The notes beneath the pieces are model-generated. The model searched no databases, had not been told where the DNA came from, and saw only the letters and a program-made list of their open reading frames with translations. This document shows, in pieces, positions 28,095-39,863 of a DNA stretch of 64,000 nt. The position numbers and the translations under genes are program-made. The stretch's first letter is position 1; every line of letters starts with the position of its first letter. The stretch is from Nocardioides conyzicola. Lineage in GTDB: Bacteria > Actinomycetota > Actinomycetes > Propionibacteriales > Nocardioidaceae. Location: the NCBI RefSeq assembly GCF_039543825.1, contig NZ_BAABKM010000002.1, positions 1 through 64,000 of the forward strand, written 5' to 3'.

Positions 28095-28952
28095 TCACGA
28101 TCCGGTGCGACGGCGACGGCGCGGCGTGCGCCAGCACCGGGTGGCGAGCTCGACCGCCGCCTCGTCGAGGCGCTGCGGCCGCAGCCGCCACTCCCACGGC
28201 GTACGCGCCCGCAGCAACGTGGCCTGGGGCAGCTCGCCGGCGAGCATCTCGGCGTCGGCCAGCGGCCGCGTCGGGTCGAGAGGGTGTCCGACGACGAGGG
28301 CCGGTACGTCGATCCGGCGCCGCTCGCGTGCGGACGGGGCCGCCCGGCCGAAGAACAGCCCGTGCACCAGCGCCGCCACGGCGCCGGGCCGCTGGTCGCA
28401 GGTGTCGAGCGCGATGCCGGCCCAGAAGGGCACGATGCCGCGCGGGACCGGTCGGGTGGTCCGGCGGAGCGCCGTCACGGCCAGCGGGAGGAAGCGCGCG
28501 GTCAGCAGCAGCGGCCCGAAGGTCAGGATCCCGGCCTCCACGCCGTTGTCGAGGATCGGCGCCTCGAGGATCAGGCCGCGCACCCGCTCGGGAGCGATGG
28601 CCGCCGTCTCGAGCGCGACGTTGGCGCCCAGGGAGATCCCGCCCACGACGGCCTGGGGGGCGCCGAGGTGGTCCAGGAGGGCGACCACCTGCTCCGCGAA
28701 CACCGTGACCGAGTAGGCCTGCGGGTCGGCGGGGCGGTCCGAGCGGCCGTGGCCCAACGGGTCCAAGGTGACCACGTGCAGCCCCTCAGCGGCGAGGACG
28801 CGCGCGAGCGGCTGCTGCATCCGCCGGGGCAGCAGCTCGGCCGGCAACAGCACCACCCAGGCGTCTCCGTCGCCGTACTCGGTGAACTCGAGCCGGTCGC
28901 GACCGGCGTCGGTCTCCACGAACAGCTGCCCGATCCGCTCCGACACCAGCAT
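28095..28952 (-). CDS. Alpha/beta-fold hydrolase
   Basis: A 285-residue serine hydrolase. The nucleophile elbow is GGISLGAN (Ser in the middle), with the preceding strand DPLGHGRSDRP and a likely acid in VVGHPLDPTRPL. The catalytic histidine, expected near the C-terminus, is not obvious in WEWRLRPQRLD, so activity is uncertain. The C-terminus ends in a basic arginine-rich stretch. The ATG is at 28952, and the divergent MASE1 kinase gene begins 32 bp away. Confidence 0.82.
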   Translation of the reverse strand: MLVSERIGQLFVETDAGRDRLEFTEYGDGDAWVVLLPAELLPRRMQQPLARVLAAEGLHVVTLDPLGHGRSDRPADPQAYSVTVFAEQVVALLDHLGAPQAVVGGISLGANVALETAAIAPERVRGLILEAPILDNGVEAGILTFGPLLLTARFLPLAVTALRRTTRPVPRGIVPFWAGIALDTCDQRPGAVAALVHGLFFGRAAPSARERRRIDVPALVVGHPLDPTRPLADAEMLAGELPQATLLRARTPWEWRLRPQRLDEAAVELATRCWRTPRRRRRTGS

Positions 28953-28984
28953 GGTGGACAGCCTAGAGGTGCGACACTTCGGCC

Positions 28985-33150
<4,166 letters not shown>

Positions 33151-33166
<16 letters not shown>

Positions 33167-33192
33167 CAGCGAAGAAGAAGCTGGCGCATCAT
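33151..33192 (-). CDS. leuL: leuA leader peptide (LeuL)
   Basis: A 13-codon reading frame on the minus strand, MMRQLLLRCRSEV, with three consecutive CTT codons at positions 5-7. CTT is a rare leucine codon in a genome of this composition, so ribosome speed here would sense charged leucyl-tRNA. The last five codons form arm A of the attenuator and the stop codon lies in its loop. There is no convincing ribosome site; a -10-like element 9 bp upstream suggests a nearly leaderless transcript. Leucine leader peptides in front of leuA are known from actinobacteria. Confidence 0.8.
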
Positions 33193-33201
33193 GACGCGTT
33201 C

Positions 33202-33207
33202 ACCATA
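33202..33207 (-). promoter_or_regulatory. Putative -10 element of leuL-leuA
   Basis: On the minus strand TATGGT lies nine bases before the leuL ATG, putting the transcription start at about 33195. The -35 region (about 33225-33230) is a poor match, so this is a tentative call. Confidence 0.35.
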
Positions 33208-33251
33208 GCGCAAGCGCCTCGCCCGACGGCCCGAGTCCCTATGATCGGGAC

Positions 33252-33527
33252 GTGGATCAGGAGGCTGGCGCACCGGCGCAGGTCCGACGCTTGGCGTCCG
33301 AGGTGTACGCCGCACACGCCGGCGGCCGGAGCCCCGTCATGGACGGTCCCCTCTGGATCGGAGTCGCGGTCGCCGCCTCCCTGGCGGTGTTCGTCTTCGT
33401 CGGCGGCCCCCTGAAGTGGCTGGCTCTGCCCCTGCTCCTGGCACTCGTCGTGCTGCCGCTCTCCGTCCGGTGGGCGCTGGCGGGCGTCAGGTCGGTCGCC
33501 GCCTTCCGCGAGGGGCTCCGGGACTAG
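33252..33527 (+). CDS. Small membrane protein, unknown
   Basis: A 91-residue protein starting at GTG 33252. A polar N-terminus is followed by two hydrophobic helices (about residues 33-51 and 53-75) and a short basic end. No family was recognised. It is divergent from the leuL-leuA transcript and separated from it by about 60 bp. Confidence 0.65.
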   Translation: MDQEAGAPAQVRRLASEVYAAHAGGRSPVMDGPLWIGVAVAASLAVFVFVGGPLKWLALPLLLALVVLPLSVRWALAGVRSVAAFREGLRD

Positions 33528-33580
33528 CGCCTCCCTCCGTCTCGGACGCGCGCTGGCTCCGCGTGCTGGCGTGCGAATGG

Positions 33581-33603
33581 CCCCGCCGGTGGTGCCGGCG
33601 GGG
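33581..33603. terminator. GC-rich hairpin after the HNH gene
   Basis: A perfect 9-bp stem CCCCGCCGG/CCGGCGGGG with a 5-nt loop lies 5 bp beyond the stop of the HNH gene (minus strand) and about 54 bp after the convergent small membrane gene. There is no clear T-run on either side, so it is a plausible but unproved bidirectional terminator. Confidence 0.45.
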
Positions 33604-33608
33604 TGTGG

Positions 33609-34880
33609 TCAGTGGGTATGTCGGGTGTGGGTGGTGTCCCAGGCGTAGGAGTACCCGTACGGGGTGGTCCAGGTGAAGGTCGTCGGGCTGGTGCGGATCA
33701 CGGTCCAGTCGCCGTGGGTCTTGTACGGGTGGTGACCCCGACACAGGGGTGCGAGGTTGAGGGACTCGGTGTTGGTGCCGTCGAAGTTCTCGAGATGGTC
33801 GAGGTCGGCCGGGCGTGCTGGTCGGGTGCAGTGCGGGAACACGCAGGTCGCGTTGGTCAGCACCGCCTGCTCCCGCATGGTCTCGGTCGGTCGGTAGGCG
33901 TCCGCCGACAGGTCTTCGTTGAGGTCGATGACCGGGCGGATCGTGACCTTCGTGTTCGTGCCGGCGCACCAGCCCTTCACCTGCTCCACGGACACCGACG
34001 ACCTGGTGTTCTCCACCCCCGCGGCGCCACCCGTGACGGCGTGCTCGGAGAGGTGCACGTAGATCACGAGCTCCCGCTTCCGCTGAGGCCGCGATTCGTC
34101 CTGGGTCCCGAGGTCGAGGGTCAGCTCGCGGCGGGCCAGCGCCCCGGCGGCCATCGACCGGCGGACGTTGAGCGACTCGGTGGAGCCGAGGGCGGCGAGC
34201 TCCTTGGCGCCGGCGGCGATCGCGTCGTTGAAGTCGATCGCATCGGCCAGGTCGAGCTCCCCGTCGACGTGGACGGTGCCGTTGAACGACACCTGCTGAA
34301 GGTCCACATCCAGGCAGCGTTCGTCGGCGGCCTCCCGGCGCCGCTTCTCCGCGAGCTCCGGGTCGAACCGCCGGACCGCGTCCTCGACGACCCGGTCGAT
34401 CTGCGCGAACGAACACCGCCCCACGTCGTGCGCGAGATGAGCATCCACGTGACGCGCACCGTCACGGCACAGCGGCTTGGTGGATTGGGCGATCTTCCTC
34501 GCCTTCCACACCTGCACCCGACCCGCGGTGACAGCGGCCCAGATCTTCGGGAGCCGGTAGCGGATCTCGACCGCATCCCCCAGGTACGTCCGCCCGGCAT
34601 CGGTCGACATCCCCAACGCGAGGGCGAGGTCACCGACGCAGAACTCCGCCACCAACGGTGCACCAGGCCCGGCGACGGCGAGCTCGCCCTGGGTGCCGTC
34701 CACGGTCGCGGCGTCGTCGATCGTGTCGGTGGGGTTCATGACCGCCCACTGCACGGCCAGCTGCAGCTTGTCGATCTCTGCTTGGTTCACCACGAGGTGG
34801 CGGTCGTGGAGCGCGGCCAGCACCTGCTCCGGGGAGTCGTACGACTCCCCGGTTCCGGTGATGTTCTGGCCTTCACTCAT
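33609..34880 (-). CDS. DUF222 / HNH endonuclease domain protein (13E12 repeat family)
   Basis: A 423-residue protein with an N-terminal DUF222 region (about residues 20-300; DLALALGMSTDAGRTYLGDA is characteristic) and a C-terminal HNH nuclease domain: CVFPHCTRPARPADLDHL, SLNLAPLCRGHHPYKTHG, with the zinc cysteines and HH pair present. Members occur in many divergent copies in actinobacteria such as Nocardioides and Mycobacterium, where they are known as 13E12 repeat proteins and may be mobile. ATG 34880 is chosen. Upstream lies a repeat array, so this locus is the most accessory-like part of the window. Confidence 0.9.
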   Translation of the reverse strand: MSEGQNITGTGESYDSPEQVLAALHDRHLVVNQAEIDKLQLAVQWAVMNPTDTIDDAATVDGTQGELAVAGPGAPLVAEFCVGDLALALGMSTDAGRTYLGDAVEIRYRLPKIWAAVTAGRVQVWKARKIAQSTKPLCRDGARHVDAHLAHDVGRCSFAQIDRVVEDAVRRFDPELAEKRRREAADERCLDVDLQQVSFNGTVHVDGELDLADAIDFNDAIAAGAKELAALGSTESLNVRRSMAAGALARRELTLDLGTQDESRPQRKRELVIYVHLSEHAVTGGAAGVENTRSSVSVEQVKGWCAGTNTKVTIRPVIDLNEDLSADAYRPTETMREQAVLTNATCVFPHCTRPARPADLDHLENFDGTNTESLNLAPLCRGHHPYKTHGDWTVIRTSPTTFTWTTPYGYSYAWDTTHTRHTH

Positions 34881-35040
34881 AGGTCTAGCCAAGCACTGGC
34901 CACCGACATTCAGACCCTGAAAACCCTTGTGTTGACCGGGATGTGGACACTTTCAAGAAATACTTCCGAAGATTTTTCGCGGCCTCCGGTGGGGTGATTA
35001 CCGGCGGCCGGAAAGCCGGGCGGCGACCGCAACCCACCGC

Positions 35041-35606
35041 CCGCCGTACCGCGTAGCTGCCTATCGGAGACCAACCCGGGCGGACCCGCAGCCCACTGAC
35101 AGTTCGCGGTCGTTGAGCTTGTCGAGACCCCCGCACCCGACGTCGGCGGTCGGGTTGCGGGGGTCTCGACGACGCTCGCTGGCGCTCGCTGCTCGACCGC
35201 CGGAAAGCCGCGAAGCCGAGCGCCGACCGCAACCCGCCGTCATTGCCTATCGGCGGCCAAACCGAGTCGACCCGCAGCCAGCGCACATCGCCCTGCCTAC
35301 GCTGCGGGGTCCCGACGACGCTCGCTGGCGCTCGCTGCTCGACCACCGCAAAGCCGGACGCGAGCGTCGACCCGAGACCGCCTCACCCGGCGTAGCTGCC
35401 TATCGGCGGCCAACCCGATTCGACCCGCAGCCAGCGCACATCGCCCTGCCTACGCTGCGGGGGTCTCGACGACGCTCGCTGGCGCTCGCTGCTCGACCAC
35501 CGAAAGCCGGACGCGAGCGTCGACCCGAGACCCGCCGTACCCGCCGTCATTGCCTATCAGCGGACGACCCGAGTCGACCCGCAGCCAGCGCACATCGCCG
35601 TGCCTA
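35041..35606. repeat. Tandem array of about 153-bp repeats with internal hairpins
   Basis: The block TATCGGCGGCC recurs at 35062 (diverged), 35248, 35401 and 35555 (partial), giving spacings of 186, 153 and 154 bp. Each unit contains CGACCCGCAGCCAGCGCACA, then GGGTCTCGACGACGCTCGC, and ends in GCGAGCGTCGACCCGAGAC, so the last two form an inverted repeat and each unit can fold on itself. The first unit also carries a GTTGAGCTTGTCGAGACCCC element of the REP type common in Nocardioides-like genomes. No gene is found between 34881 and 35631; the 160 bp from 34881 to 35040 hold only the upstream region of the HNH gene. Confidence 0.85.
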
Positions 35607-35631
35607 AGCAGCCCCGTGGGACGCTGAAGCC

Positions 35632-36114
35632 ATGGCGCGTCTGCTGGTCGTCCACCACTCCCCTACGCCGACGGCGCAGTCGTTGACGGACGCGGCGGTG
35701 GCCGGTGCGAACGACGACGCGATCGAGGGCGTGGAGGTCGTCGTACGGCGAGCGCTGGAGGCGACCGCCGAGGACGTGCTGGCGGCAGACGGGTACCTGC
35801 TCGGGACCACTGCCAACTTCGGGTACATGAGCGGCGCGCTCAAGCACTTCTTCGACACGATCTTCCTCGAGGCGGGTGGGTCGCTGTCGGACGACGGTTC
35901 GGCGTCGAGCGCGGGCGGCGGCAAGAAGCCGTACGGGTTGTGGGTGCACGGTCGGTACGACACGACGGGCGCGGTGCGATCCGTGCAGTCGATCGTCGGG
36001 GCACTGCCGTGGACCCAGTCGGCCGACGTGCTGACGGTGCTCGGCGACGTCGGCGAGGAGCAGCGCGAGGCGGCGTACGAGCTCGGCGGGACGCTGGCGG
36101 CCCTGCTGAGCTGA
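35632..36114 (+). CDS. Flavodoxin-fold protein (NAD(P)H-FMN reductase-like)
   Basis: A 160-residue flavodoxin-like protein. The first strand and phosphate-binding loop read LLVVHHSPTPTAQSLTDAA, followed by YLLGTTANFGYMSGALKHFFD, which is the family FMN-side pattern. It should bind FMN and carry out small-molecule reduction. ATG 35632 is used. The following lipoprotein gene starts 44 bp downstream in the same direction. Confidence 0.85.
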   Translation: MARLLVVHHSPTPTAQSLTDAAVAGANDDAIEGVEVVVRRALEATAEDVLAADGYLLGTTANFGYMSGALKHFFDTIFLEAGGSLSDDGSASSAGGGKKPYGLWVHGRYDTTGAVRSVQSIVGALPWTQSADVLTVLGDVGEEQREAAYELGGTLAALLS

Positions 36115-36158
36115 GCAAGGGTACGATCGCGCGGTCCGGCAACACCGAGGGAGGCTCC

Positions 36159-36941
36159 GTGCATCGCGTGCGCTTGGTCGTCCTCGCGCTCGCCGCGGCA
36201 GCAATCCTGACCGCCTGCGGGGACGGCAACGCGGCGCCCCCGGCGGACAAGAAGGCGCCGAAGCTCGGCGCCTGCCGGGTGCTCGACCCCAAGGACGTCG
36301 CCAAGCCGTCCGACTCGACCAAGGCCGTCCCGTGCTCGGACGACCACACCGCCGAGACGTTCGCCGTCGGCGACCTGCCCGACGACTTCGAGGACGTCGA
36401 CTACGACGACCAGGACCTCGGTGCGTGGGCGTACAAGACCTGCTCGAAGCAGTTCCAGGACTTCCTCGGCGCCGACGACAGCCTGGTGATGCGGACCGTG
36501 GTCAGCTGGGCGTGGTTCCGGCCGTCCGAGGCCGCCTGGGACGAGGGCGCCCGCTGGTACCGCTGCGACGTCGTGGGCGGCGGCGAGCAGAGCCGGGAGT
36601 ACGTCGACCTCCCGACCAGCGCCAAGGGCCTGCTGCTCGGGCGCCCCGACGACCACTGGATGGTCTGCGCCGAGGGCGAGACGGTCGCCGGCTCCGTCAA
36701 GGTCCCGTGCACGCAGTCCCACAACTGGCGCGCGGTCACCACGATCTCGCTCGGTGACGCGAAGGACCCCTACCCGGGCGACCGCCTCTCCGAGGTCACG
36801 ACCCGCGACTTCTGCTCGAAGTCGGTCGGCGCCTGGCTCAGCTACCCCGTGGACTACGACTTCGGCTACACGTGGTTCCACCAGGCCGAGTGGGACGCCG
36901 GCAACCGGCGTTCGGTCTGCTGGGCGAAGACCGACCAGTGA
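36159..36941 (+). CDS. Septum-formation-family lipoprotein, copy 1
   Basis: A 260-residue lipoprotein with a signal peptide and lipobox LTAC (Cys at about residue 17). The mature part has the cysteine pattern of the actinobacterial septum formation family (PF13845): GACRVLDP, PCSDDHTAETFAVG, WAWFRPSEAAWDEGARWYRCD, PCTQSHNWRAV and a C-terminal RSVCWA. GTG 36159 has GAGGGAGG five bases upstream. The paralogue at 36938 follows with a 4-bp overlap. A role at the division septum is a family label, not shown here. Confidence 0.85.
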   Translation: MHRVRLVVLALAAAAILTACGDGNAAPPADKKAPKLGACRVLDPKDVAKPSDSTKAVPCSDDHTAETFAVGDLPDDFEDVDYDDQDLGAWAYKTCSKQFQDFLGADDSLVMRTVVSWAWFRPSEAAWDEGARWYRCDVVGGGEQSREYVDLPTSAKGLLLGRPDDHWMVCAEGETVAGSVKVPCTQSHNWRAVTTISLGDAKDPYPGDRLSEVTTRDFCSKSVGAWLSYPVDYDFGYTWFHQAEWDAGNRRSVCWAKTDQ

Positions 36942-37768
36942 TCCGGCTCGGCGCGACGCTCGTCCTCTCGGGTGCGCTGCTCCTCGCGGGATGCAGCAGT
37001 GACGGGGCCGACAAGCCGGCTCCGTCCCCGTCGCCGACGGCGTCCGCGACTCCGTCGCCCTCCCCCGCCGCGGCCGAGCCGAAGCCGCCCCAGGACCGTG
37101 CCTGCTACCAGCTGGACTACACCGAGGCGGTCGCTCCGACGGTCGACGTCGCGCGGATCTCGTGCACCGGAGCCCACACCTCCATGACGTACGCCGTCGG
37201 GCCGCTCGACGTCGTCGTCGACGGGCACCTCCTGGCCGTCGACTCGGCCCGGGTCCGCGACCAGGTCGCCACGACATGCCCGGAGCGGTTCGACGCCTTC
37301 GTGGGCGGTACGGCGGAGGACCGGCGGCTCAGCATGCTGCGGCCGGTGTGGTTCACCCCGAGCGTCGAGGAGTCGGACGCCGGCGCCTCCTGGTACCGCT
37401 GCGACGCCGTCGCGCTGGCCGCCGACGAGAAGCTCGCGCCGCTCACCGGCCGCCTCCAGGACGTGCTCGGCCGGGCGGACGGCCGCGACCGCTACGCCAT
37501 GTGCGGCACGGCCGCCCCGGGCACGACCGGCTTCCAGCGCGTCATCTGCTCGGCGAAGCACTCCTGGCGCGCTGTGGACACGGTGCCGTTCGCCGCCGGC
37601 CGCTACCCGGGCGTGGCGAAGGTCCGCGCCGCGGGAGACGGCCCGTGCCAGGACGCCGGCGCCGCCGCTGCCGACGGCGCCCTCGACTACAAGTGGGGCT
37701 ACGAGTGGCCGACCGCCGAGGACTGGAAGGGCGGGCAGACCTACGGGCTCTGCTGGGCTCCGGACTGA
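36938..37768 (+). CDS. Septum-formation-family lipoprotein, copy 2
   Basis: A 276-residue lipoprotein; lipobox LAGC at about residues 15-18, then a long Ser/Pro/Ala linker. The mature domain repeats the layout of its neighbour: ACYQLDYTEAV, ISCTGAHTSMTYAVG, PVWFTPSVEESDAGASWYRCD, VICSAKHSWRAV and GLCWAPD. The two clearly arose by duplication but share modest identity. GTG 36938 overlaps the upstream stop (GTGA). The 3' end overlaps the convergent SnoaL-like gene by 28 bp. Confidence 0.85.
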   Translation: MIRLGATLVLSGALLLAGCSSDGADKPAPSPSPTASATPSPSPAAAEPKPPQDRACYQLDYTEAVAPTVDVARISCTGAHTSMTYAVGPLDVVVDGHLLAVDSARVRDQVATTCPERFDAFVGGTAEDRRLSMLRPVWFTPSVEESDAGASWYRCDAVALAADEKLAPLTGRLQDVLGRADGRDRYAMCGTAAPGTTGFQRVICSAKHSWRAVDTVPFAAGRYPGVAKVRAAGDGPCQDAGAAAADGALDYKWGYEWPTAEDWKGGQTYGLCWAPD

Positions 37769-38142
37769 AGCTCGGCCGCCATCAGCTCGATCAGCTTCTG
37801 CAGCCCCTTGAACGGTCGCACCATCACCGTGAAGTCGGTCAGCCGGCCGTCGGCGCCCCAGGTCAGCATGTCGACGCCGTGCACGGTCAGCCCGTCGAGC
37901 TCGGCCGTGAACTCGAGCACGGCCGAGTCCTCGGCGTACCACTCACGGACGTAGTCGAGCGTCGGGCCGAGCACCACGACGGCAGCGGAGAGGTACGCCG
38001 TGGTCAGCGCCTTGCCGGCCTGCGGCGTGTGCACCGCCGGGGAGCGGAAGACGACGTCGTCGGCGAGCAGGTCACCCAGGCCGGCGGGGTCGCGTGCCTC
38101 GGCGATCGCGTGCCACGCGGCAACAGGTGCTGGTCGGGTCAT
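37741..38142 (-). CDS. SnoaL/NTF2-like protein
   Basis: A 133-residue single-domain protein of the SnoaL-like alpha+beta barrel fold: WHAIAEARDPAGLGDLLADD is the opening helix and VLEFTAELDGLTVHGVDM the typical strands, ending in FTVMVRPFKGLQKL. Such proteins act as isomerases, dehydratases or ligand-binding domains; the substrate is unknown. ATG 38142 shares one base with the era stop, so it is coupled to era at the end of that operon. Confidence 0.82.
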   Translation of the reverse strand: MTRPAPVAAWHAIAEARDPAGLGDLLADDVVFRSPAVHTPQAGKALTTAYLSAAVVVLGPTLDYVREWYAEDSAVLEFTAELDGLTVHGVDMLTWGADGRLTDFTVMVRPFKGLQKLIELMAAELQSGAQQSP

Positions 38143-39074
38143 CAGAAGCCCAGCTTGCGCAGCTGCCTGGGATCGCGCTGCCAGTCCTTGGCGATCTTGA
38201 CGTGCAGGTCGAGGTAGACCGGCGTGCCGAGCAGCGCCTCGATCTGCTTGCGCGAGGTCGTGCCGATCGTCTTCAGCCGCGAGCCCTTCGGGCCGATGAT
38301 GATGCCCTTCTGGGAGTCGCGCTCGACGTACAGGTTGGCGTGGATGTCGAGGAGGGGCTTGTCCTCGGGCCGGTCCTCGCGCAGCCCCATCTCCTCGACC
38401 ACCACGGCGATCGAGTGCGGGAGCTCGTCGCGCAGCCCCTCCAGCGCGGCCTCGCGGATCAGCTCGGCCACGAGGATCTCCTCGGGCGCGTCGCTCAGGT
38501 CGCCGTCCGGGTAGAGCTGCGGACCCTCGGGGAGCAGGCCGACGAGCAGGTCCTGGAGCAGCGCGACCTGGTCGCCGGACTTCGCGGAGACGGGCACGAT
38601 CTCGGCCCACTCGGTGCCGGTCTCCTCGCCGAGCCGCTGGATCGCGAGCAGGTGCTCGCCGAGCTGCTCGGAGGTCACCAGGTCGGTCTTGGTCGCGATC
38701 GCGACCTTCGTCGTGCGCTTGACCTTGGCCATCTCGTTGACGATGAACCGGTCGCCGGGGCCGGGCTTCTCGTTGGCCGGGAGGCAGACCGCCACCACGT
38801 CGACCTCGCCGAGCGTGGTCTTCACCAGGTCGTTGAGCCGCTCACCCAGCAGCGTGCGCGGCCGGTGCAGGCCGGGGGTGTCCACCAGGATCAGCTGCGC
38901 GTCCTCGCGGTGCACGATGCCGCGGACGACCGTGCGCGTGGTCTGCGGCTTGTCGGAGGTGATCACGACCTTGGTGCCGACCAGGGCGTTGGTCAGCGTC
39001 GACTTGCCGGCGTTGGGCCGGCCGACGAAGGACACGAACCCGCTCTTGTGGCTGTGCCCGTCTTGGGGGGTCAT
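38142..39074 (-). CDS. era: GTPase Era
   Basis: A 310-residue Ras-like GTPase needed for 30S ribosome assembly. The G motifs are visible: GRPNAGKST (G1), DTPGLHRP (G3) and TKTD (G4), followed by a C-terminal KH domain (GIIIGPKGSRLKTIG) that binds the 3' end of 16S rRNA. Length is normal. ATG 39074 overlaps the stop of the upstream flavoreductase gene by 4 bp. In most actinobacteria era sits directly after corC and the cdd-like gene; here three genes separate them. Confidence 0.95.
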   Translation of the reverse strand: MTPQDGHSHKSGFVSFVGRPNAGKSTLTNALVGTKVVITSDKPQTTRTVVRGIVHREDAQLILVDTPGLHRPRTLLGERLNDLVKTTLGEVDVVAVCLPANEKPGPGDRFIVNEMAKVKRTTKVAIATKTDLVTSEQLGEHLLAIQRLGEETGTEWAEIVPVSAKSGDQVALLQDLLVGLLPEGPQLYPDGDLSDAPEEILVAELIREAALEGLRDELPHSIAVVVEEMGLREDRPEDKPLLDIHANLYVERDSQKGIIIGPKGSRLKTIGTTSRKQIEALLGTPVYLDLHVKIAKDWQRDPRQLRKLGF

Positions 39075-39844
39075 TCGGGTGTCCTTGCGTCGTCGTACTC
39101 GGCCCAGATCTGCTCGTCAGTCTTGCCTGCCGCCTTGCCGGCCCGCCAGATGGGGCCGGGGTCGACCGCGCGCGGCTGACGTTGGGCGACGCCGCGCCAG
39201 TAGCCCATCACGTCGTACGCCGTGCTCGGCAGCTTGCGCTCGCGCATCAGGTGCTTGCGGATCGCGCGCATCTGCGCCGACTCGCCCGCCATCCAGAAGT
39301 AGCCGTCGCCCGATGGCCAGTCGATCGTCTCGACGGCCTCGGCGAGCCTGCTCTGGCCGTCGCCGGGCGGGGTCAGCCAGGTGACGTCCACGCCGAGGGG
39401 GAGGTAGGTGGCCAGGTCGTCCGGCACCTCGGCCCAGATCCGCGTCGGGACCGTGGTGGAGGCGGCGATCCGGGCCATCGCCGGCAGTGCCGTGAGGTCC
39501 CCGACCAGCATCAGCCAGGCCGCGTCGGCCGGCATCGCGAAGGAGCCCTTGGGCTCGGTGATCGTGACGGTGTCGCCCACGACGTCCCGGGCCGCCCACT
39601 CGGTGACCAGGCCGACGTCGTGCACCACGACGTCCAGGGTCAGCTCGGAGCCGGTCCAGGACCGCACCGTGTAGTAGCGGCTCTGGAACTGGCTCGGCAC
39701 GACCAGCCCGACCCACTCGTCCGGGATGCCGGTGCTCGCGAAGCCGGTCAGCCCCGGACCGCCGAGCACCAGCCGCACCAGGTGGTCCGAGAGCTGCTCG
39801 CGCCGGAGCACCACCGCGTCGTACTGCTGGGCCCTCGTGCTCAC
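39071..39844 (-). CDS. Siderophore-interacting-protein family flavoreductase
   Basis: A 257-residue FAD-binding reductase of the SIP/ViuB family. The FAD-binding region is SRYYTVRSW with VVHDVGLVTEWAARDVVGD, and the C-terminal NAD(P)H side has WLMLVGDLTALPAMARI and GYFWMAGESAQMRAIRKHL. Relatives reduce ferric siderophores in the cytoplasm. No iron box or siderophore gene is adjacent; instead the gene lies between the tmsB-like gene (19 bp) and era (4-bp overlap). It might serve as an electron source for another enzyme of this operon, but that is a guess. Confidence 0.85.
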   Translation of the reverse strand: MSTRAQQYDAVVLRREQLSDHLVRLVLGGPGLTGFASTGIPDEWVGLVVPSQFQSRYYTVRSWTGSELTLDVVVHDVGLVTEWAARDVVGDTVTITEPKGSFAMPADAAWLMLVGDLTALPAMARIAASTTVPTRIWAEVPDDLATYLPLGVDVTWLTPPGDGQSRLAEAVETIDWPSGDGYFWMAGESAQMRAIRKHLMRERKLPSTAYDVMGYWRGVAQRQPRAVDPGPIWRAGKAAGKTDEQIWAEYDDARTPE

Positions 39845-39863
39845 CGGGCCACGTTATCGGTGC

